Source: Marsupella aquatica (taxonomy: Eukaryota > Marchantiophyta). Taken from it: a stretch of 64,000 nucleotides of DNA. The stretch covers positions 9,486,001 to 9,550,000 of the forward strand of contig OZ316899.1 in the NCBI GenBank assembly GCA_973895155.1, given 5' to 3'. The notes below the pieces were generated by a model. It was not told the origin of the DNA, searched no databases, and saw only the letters and a list, made by a program, of their open reading frames with translations. Shown one piece after another: positions 57,698-64,000 of the stretch. The translations under genes and the position numbers were made by a program. Position 1 is the stretch's first letter, and each line of letters begins with the position of its first letter.

Positions 57698-58676
57698 CTA
57701 CCCTATTGTCACGATTGCAAGACTCCCTTTATCTTCAGGGAGCTGAAACTTGGTGGTGTTGTTCCTAATGGCTATAATCTCCCGCAAAAAGTGTCTGGGA
57801 TTTTCTCTACACGGACCTGAATAGTCTCGTCCTACAAATGCTTTAGCAAGTGAGGTGACAAGTGCATCATCAAGTTTTGCCTCAGTACGTAAACTACATA
57901 TACGATGCTTCACGTTCCAAGGAATCTCATTGCTATTGAGGTCCAACACACTATGCGTAAACTGTGACTTCCAAATTTTTGTTGCACATCTCTTACTAAG
58001 TTGATCATAAGTAATTTCATTTTTTACCTTGTCTCTCTTTATGTTCAATAGAGACCACAGCGGAGAGTTCAGAAGAAGATAACATCTAATGTCACTTGCA
58101 TGTGATAGTTTCTCAAGACAAGGCCAAAGAATTGTTAGAAGAAAATTATCTCCACGATTGGCATGCATATAGGGCACTGGAAATAGTCCGGTCAATCTTG
58201 GGTTGGCAAATGCCTTAAGGGGGGAGTCATCCACAAGGAGCGTGTTGGTTTCATCATATAGATTTCCAAATCCACTCCATACCACCCAAAAATCCTTCAG
58301 TAGCACATTTGCTTTTCCGTTTGTAATGTCACGCCTTTGAATGCCTGTGTCAAAGGCTTCCACCTGTGTGAATACAAACTTAAGTTTCAACCGCTCCTCA
58401 ACAGTGAACATCATGTTCAACATTTTCACTGTTCGTTGTACCCCAGCACATGTCCAAATCGCAACATCAAATCGGTCAAAAACCAACTTTAGAAAGTCAT
58501 GGAGCCCTGGCCTTTCTGTATACATGCGACTAATTCCATTTTTTCTATCCCAATGCACTCCACTTGGGGTCACAACATTTCTGGATTTGCCCTTGCTTTG
58601 GAATTCAACCGAATCCCAAAGTATTTTGTTAAGATCCAAAATCAACAATTTGCGCTTGATGGAAGGTCTTGGTTCT
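57698..58676 (-). CDS. FCP1/NIF-like HAD phosphatase-domain gene, copy B
   Basis: Open minus-strand frame. The real exon probably starts at a 3' splice site (CTTGCAG|AACC) at about 58676; in-frame codons upstream to 58798 look intronic. Shows KRKLLILDLNKILWDS, YTERPGLHDFLKLVFDRFDV, the segment absent from copy A, and ETNTLLVDDSPLKAF. The C-terminal part continues to LPEDKGSLAIVTIG. The nucleophile loop again has DLN rather than DLD. Probably a downstream gene or terminal part of the same transcription unit as the MTase-like gene, which ends only about 250 bp upstream. Confidence 0.7.
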
Positions 58677-58922
58677 GCAAGTGCAACAAATACCAATCTT
58701 AGAGAGAAAACCACATTTGAAGTTTGGATAGAGATCATCTCAATCCAAAAACACAAGTGGCCAACCACAAAGAAAATCTGCATACTGACAGTATTCATTG
58801 AGAAACCATAAAGAGGAAATGGATATTGATATTTATGCTCTAATTGTTAGGCTTGAAGTATAATTATACAGACTATATTATATCAAATTGATAAGGTCAC
58901 ATGGCTAAATCTTAGCCCTTGG

Positions 58923-61311
58923 CTAACAATGAGATCCATATTCATCAATCAAGATATCATCACTGAGCTCCTGTTGGATCTCATAATTGACATCGGAGGT
59001 ACTCTCCTCTACCCAATAAGGTGCAGACCAAACTGGAGTTATCAATCCCAATTCTCCGCTTCTATAAGCTGGATCTTTCTTATGCTTTTTGTACGAGTCA
59101 TTGTTCAAAATTGATTGAGCAGCATCCAACGGTACTTTGGTTCCTACATCTGGTCCACTTTTCCACACGTAACATCGACAATCATATTCAAGTGACTTAT
59201 ATCCCATTGATCCTACTCTCTTCCCTTTCTTTTTTGAGAGCGGAAGGATAACAGGACTTCTTGATTGTGACCGAACAAACACTAATTTGTCATCAGAAGC
59301 GGAAAAGAGTGTATTGGGACAAATTGAAGCACCTGCCTGGTTGTCAGCAGTCGTGGATGCACTTGCTTCATTGACGGGAATGTCAGGTACTTGGATGGTT
59401 TCTGGTCTCAATCCCAATGTGTCAAGTTCATTGGACTCACCATGCCTTGATTGAGAAGGTTGTTTGAAGAAAGTTTCTCAAATGTATCAACTTCTGATTC
59501 TCTCATTTTCTCCATCTCTTGTCCAGGCACTTGTGGATGGAGACCATCTCTATCCAAGTTATCATCAAATTGGCCTTCGTTGGGGCCCATGGGGGCAACA
59601 TCTGTAATTGGTGAACTACAAGGTGCAGATCCAACAATCATGTCGTCTTCCACAAGGTCAATATCTTCACCCTCGCCAACTCGGTCATCCAAATTCTTCA
59701 CATATGCGCACTCCGATGGCCCATCACCTTTGACTGATTGGTCATCTCCATCTTCTTGATCACCATCTGATTCATCATGAATAGCAACAACGGCAGTAGA
59801 GGGTTCCCAATGTCTAGAACTTCCACCGCCATAGCGATCATAGCAATCTTTGATGGTGGGAACCCTCTCGCAAAGGAATGAAGCATATGCTTCCACAAAA
59901 TGTCTCTCATGTTGAGAGTCACAATAAACAAAACATTCACGTTGAAAAAAAGGGATGTCTTCATCACTTGACTGCCAGAGAAAAAGTCAAGAATCAAATC
60001 CCCCGGTTCAGATAATGTTTGGATAATCTTTTGGATCATCCGGGTGGGTTTGGCATGAGGATTTACCCATCCACCGCGAACCCCAACAGTCTCAAATTGA
60101 GGTGCCATGTGCAAAAGTATTGCCGCCTCTTCTGGGGTCATCACAATTATTCGTAGATCTTCATCCATTGACTCCTTGTCCATGTCCTTTCCCTTTGCCG
60201 TTCCATTCTTTTTTATCTTCTCAACCACAAAATCAGTATCCTTTTCCCCATACACCCATTTTGGCTTCATTTGGTTGGGCTTGAACACTTCATCCCAGCT
60301 GACGTTTTCTTCGCAAGAAATTCCGGCAAAGATAACTTCTTCTATTCCTCCCTTCCAACATGAGTCATGAGGGTGAGGTTGATCATCTCGGGAATAACTC
60401 CCATACTCAACATGAATGCTCAAAGTTTTTGAATGTCCTAATTTACGAAGAGCGCTTAGGACATTCAGTACAAGATAACCCGGATGGACAGTTATCATCA
60501 CAACGATGGTGGGATTTTGTGGTAGCTCTACTACATATTGGAAGAGGACCAAAATCTCTGCTTCAGTCCACTCCTTCTGTTGAAGTTGGCTGAAATCAAC
60601 AATCGCAAGAGGGCATGTTGGAGATTGTTCTTCCAACGACTCCGGATCCACTATCTTCATTAGGTTGTTACTAAAAAATGTGACCCATGGCTGAGTCCGA
60701 GAACTTGTCCCACCGCCAAACTTTTGACAGTAAATATCATCTAGACGCATCACCAATGTCATTGGCAATATCTCACTCTCCTTTGTATGATTAGACTTCA
60801 ATAAATTTGTCAACCATACTTCACTAACCGCTCTTCGGCACTTGTTCAACTCCGACTCGGCACCTAACAATGGGAGGACCTCAATTACTTTAACCCATTG
60901 AGTATCTGCTGGGAAGTTTTTTGGATCCTTCTTGAAGTAGTAATCTCCAATAAGAGACTTCAATTTGATCAATATCTTCACCTCCTTTGCAAACTCCTCC
61001 ATCGTTGGAACATCTGCCTTATTTGTCGGATCCTTCTTCAATAAAACTTTACCTGACTTCACCTTGTTCAAAATTCTGGTCAAATCTCTATTTGAGATTT
61101 CACCATCAAAACAACAAAACATTGCGACCGTTATCGCCTTTTCGGACCTTTTGTTTCCTTGTGTACCAGCTCCGTCAGGAAGATTTCCATCAATCCACAT
61201 CTGGCACACTAACCGCCATAACTCAAAAAGATCATTCTCGGAAAAAAGCAACCAGTATACATTTTTCAAGTCTTTTCTCCCCATGGTCATCCTTGCCAAT
61301 GCCAAATAATC
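58923..61311 (-). pseudogene. beta-class amino-methyltransferase-like exon, copy B
   Basis: Begins after a TTGCAG|GATTATTTGG splice acceptor at 61312/61311, as in copy A. One frame runs through LAIVDFSQLQQ (motif IV position), an intact join where copy A has TAA (GISCEENVSWDE), HAKPTRMIQKIIQTLSEPGD and LILDFFSGSQ (motifs X and I). A frameshift in an A-run near 59945, just after motif I, and another near 59410 break it. Two diverged copies sharing the non-canonical motif IV indicate it was already altered in their ancestor. Confidence 0.65.
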
Positions 61312-61441
61312 CTGCAATAAAAAATTGTGGGGAATGTCGTGAGTTATCAAAATAAACCAAAAGTCTGACTCTTGGACAGAGACCATTTCCATCCAAGTCA
61401 AAACCAAAAGTAGAATGAAGAGAAATCTCTAGAATGGACGG

Positions 61442-62255
61442 TGTCGCGAGGACTTAAAGTTAGGGGCTCCTTGGGCAAACTACACATTTCTGGCTGCGAT
61501 CGGGACAGGTGACAAGCACTTTTCGGAGCAAACTCTCACTCCTTTATATTTTTTACTTTTCTCACAAAGGTTACAATAGGTGCCCTCGAGTAAGCTTGCC
61601 CGCAAGAGTCTGGTAGCTGGCCCTATGGCAGGCCGCTACCTCTAACTTGTCGGGTAGAACTCCTCGAGTGACTAACTACTCAAAATCTGACGGAACACTA
61701 TCCTCCTTAGCTCACAAAACCAAAAACTCGACTAGCTACTCCACTAGTCTAAAACAGCTCGCACGGAACTTGGGCCTGGATCAACAAGGCTCCAAACTTG
61801 AGAAATCCCCGCCTGGATCAACGAGACTCTAGACTCGAGAAATTCCCCATCTGGATCAAAAACTCCCCCCACCTGGATCGAAAACTCACTCAGAACTCCA
61901 AAACCGCCGCACAACAGTCGAGTTCCACAGAACGGAGCAAAACTCACAGAACGCAACTCAACAAATCTCAATAGACAACCGCCAACCTCAATGAGCCAAG
62001 GCTCAAGTCTTAAGTAGCATCAGAAACCCAACCATCCAGCCTGAGCCAGCTGCCAACAGCGAGGCTCATCCAAACTCCAAGCCTGGTGACTCACCCAAAC
62101 ACCAAACCTGGTGACGACGAGTCACCCAATCGCCAAACCTCAATCCATCCAACCAAGCAGCCCCTCCAAGTCAGCATGCACGCAACCCAACCGGGAGGCC
62201 TCGCCCATCATCCCCTATAAAAGCCATTCCTGAGCCAAAATCTTTCGGCACAACA
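61442..62255 (-). repeat. 3' LTR of minus-strand gypsy
   Basis: On the minus strand it starts TGTTGTGCCG and ends CTCGCGACA (814 bp), preceded by polypurine AATGGGGGAGGA (62256-62270). No gene inside. Confidence 0.75.
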
Positions 62256-62449
62256 TCCTCCCCCATTAAACCTGAGCAACTTCCGGTTTGCTCCAATCCA
62301 TCAGATTTCCTCTAAGTCTGGGTCTGAACTTGAGCCATGCGCCTGGACCACTTCCTCCTCAAGAAACTCAAACCCAAAGCCTTCAGACTCGGCCTTAGGC
62401 ACTCCACTTTCCAGAAACTTGAAGTCCAACTCATTCAAATCAGAACCAG

Positions 62450-63999
62450 TCAAGCCACTTTCAAACTCAAGTCCAACGGATGCGCCTGGACCAGTGCCTC
62501 ATCTTCAAATTCCCTCAAGTCGGAACTTGAGTCCATTCCCTTCTCGGTCCTCCTCTTGAAGATCTTCACCCTTTTCCCTGCGTAAGGTACTTGGTGAACT
62601 GTTCCATCCAACTCCCAAATAGTGTAGGTCGCATTCGCATGAACAGCAACCACCACAAACCACCCTAAACCTTGCCACCTCCGAGAAAACTTGTTTTGGC
62701 TCAAGTGTTGCTCGTCCAACTTACTTTCGTAAACCAGAACCCAATCCCCTTCCTTAACCAAGACAGGCCTCAACCGATGATTCTTGTCGAACCTGCCCTT
62801 GTTCCTTAACCTCGCCATCTTCAATTGCTTCCGAGCCACCTCAATCTTTGCGGGTAACAAGTTGAAGTGTTTGATCCTTCGAGCCAGCAACTCCTCTCTC
62901 GAAACTTCATCTTTCCATCCAATCAGTCGCCAGCTGCAAACATCTTCCTTGAGTGGCATCATCGGCAAGTGCTAAGTAAGTAGCTTAGCCGGAACGTATC
63001 CGGTCACTGAGCTACAAGTCATCCGATCCACTAACAGAGCAAGTGGAAGGAGACTCGACCACCTGCCAAGTCCCCATCACAAGCCTTAGCCAAAGCGCCC
63101 ACAATCTGGATGTGCCCCCTTTCAGATTTCCCATTGCCTTCCGGATTGTAACTCGAAGTCAGCTTCAGTTTGATGCGGTATTGGTCGAAAAACTCTTGCG
63201 CTTCCTTGGAGCTGAGCTCCCCCCTATCAGCCCTGATCCTTGTAAAGCACCCATGCCTCGCAATGATATCCTCAAGTATGAACTGGCAAACGGCAGCAGT
63301 AGTGTTTGAAACCAACGCTCTCCCTTCCACATAAGAAGACAAGTCTTCTCTCGCCAAAACCAAGTATCTCGCCCCATTGCTCTCTCTCGGCATGTACACT
63401 ACATCAACAGCCCATTGAAAGTGTAGAGCCACGGGGTAAGTCGGAACCAATCCATCCCTATGTCGGATCCTCGAGTAAAACTGGCAAATCTCGCAAGTCT
63501 CGACATAGTCTCGAACGGCCAAGTATAAACCTGGCCACCAGTACAGCTTCCAAACCCTCTTGTAAGTCGAATGCACCCCTTTGTGCCCAGCCATGTCAGC
63601 ATCATGGCTCTCTTTGAGAATTCGGTCTTTCTCATCCTTAGTATCCACAACCCTCTGCAACAACTGACTTGGGTCCTTATGCCTTCGCCACAAGTAGCCC
63701 TCCCTCAATAGGAACTTGTAAGATCTCTTCCGGATCTTGACGAACTCCTGATAACTCCACTTTGGTTGCTTCTCCAAAGTGTTAATGTAATGCCCGATAT
63801 CCAACAACTCTCCCGAGTAGAGTTCTTCCTTGAACTCTAGACTTCCAACACTTTTGGTTCCGGTCACCTCGCCAACTCTCGTTGCTACCTCATTTCCGAA
63901 TCTCGCCCTTGACAGCATGTTGGCAACCGGATTATCCTTTCCTGCAATGTGACTTAGCTCAGGGTTGAACATCCAAATGAAAGCTATCCACCTGAGCAT
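62450..63999 (-). pseudogene. gypsy RNase H end, integrase and GPY region
   Basis: Starts outside the window with ELSHIAGKDNPVANMLSR (end of RNase H). Integrase: zinc region HDADMAGHKG...CEICQFY, core FQWAVDVVYMP, IRADRGELSS and NPEGNGKSERGH (DDE). A stop at 63031 and a frame change separate the C-terminal block 62968-62450 (KEGDWVLVYESKLDEQ; GLGWFVVVAVHANATYTI), a GPY-like module. Confidence 0.85.
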
Positions 64000-64000
64000 T

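Larger units (their letters stand above)
57231..61441. mobile_element. TIR DNA transposon copy B (right part missing)
   Basis: Starts ATCAGCCTATTCATTAAAA with the same subterminal AAATGTACACTTT block as copy A, and is collinear with 129-about 4050 of copy A: FCP1-like then MTase-like, minus strand. It is cut at 61441 by a gypsy LTR, so ParB-like and transposase parts are not in view. Confidence 0.85.
61442..64000 (-). mobile_element. minus-strand Ty3/gypsy retrotransposon (partial)
   Basis: 3' LTR (61442-62255), polypurine tract, integrase and the end of RNase H read on the minus strand; the rest lies beyond the window. It truncates TIR copy B. Confidence 0.85.

Overview
The window is a nest of transposable elements from a plant-lineage nuclear genome. 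Plant-type CACTA transposase modules, an EDM2-like PHD protein, Ty1/copia and Ty3/gypsy elements, a FAR1/MULE-like gene with a SWIM finger, and spliceosomal introns all indicate a streptophyte. An LTR retrotransposon with a cytosine-5 DNA methyltransferase suggests a streptophyte alga (charophyte, possibly Characeae-like), because such elements have been reported from Klebsormidium; the species is an inference. I saw no confident single-copy host gene, rRNA, tRNA or CRISPR array.

Layout. (1) The oldest left-hand layer is a decayed copia element: gag tail at 1-128, pol at 22565-25732, 3' LTR from 25940. (2) A 22.4-kb TIR DNA transposon (129-22564, 4-bp duplication CAAT) sits inside it. Its minus-strand half holds an FCP1/NIF-like gene and a ParB-like plus beta-class amino-methyltransferase-like gene. 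Its plus-strand half holds a DUF8039/DUF7869-type transposase gene. (3) A young gypsy element (5994-15506, duplication CTCT) lies inside the ParB-like exon. It encodes Gag, protease and a complete C5-DNA methyltransferase in ORF1, RT-RNase H in ORF2, and integrase plus a terminal PHD finger in ORF3. (4) 26.1-31.8 kb holds AT-rich fold-back sequence and a decayed MULE/FAR1-like gene among dispersed TAGCGCC-N-GGCGCTA palindromes. (5) A 5'-truncated Tat/Athila-like gypsy (31835-56089, flanks CTCAA) has a 2.5-kb 3' LTR. (6) A 16.9-kb CACTA element (32859-49752) is inserted in that gypsy's gag-protease. Besides TNPD- and TNPA-like genes it carries F-box-like, tandem-BRCT and EDM2-like PHD genes. 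(7) A second, 3'-truncated copy of the TIR element (57231-61441) is cut by (8) a minus-strand gypsy (61442 to window end).

The common thread is that three unrelated element classes each carry chromatin or DNA-methylation modules: C5-MTase plus PHD in gypsy, ParB/amino-MTase-like plus FCP1-like in the TIR element, and PHD plus BRCT in CACTA. Most copies carry stops or frameshifts. The DNMT gypsy and the CACTA accessory genes are the best preserved. Several nesting events are confirmed because removing the insert and one target duplication restores an open frame across the site.
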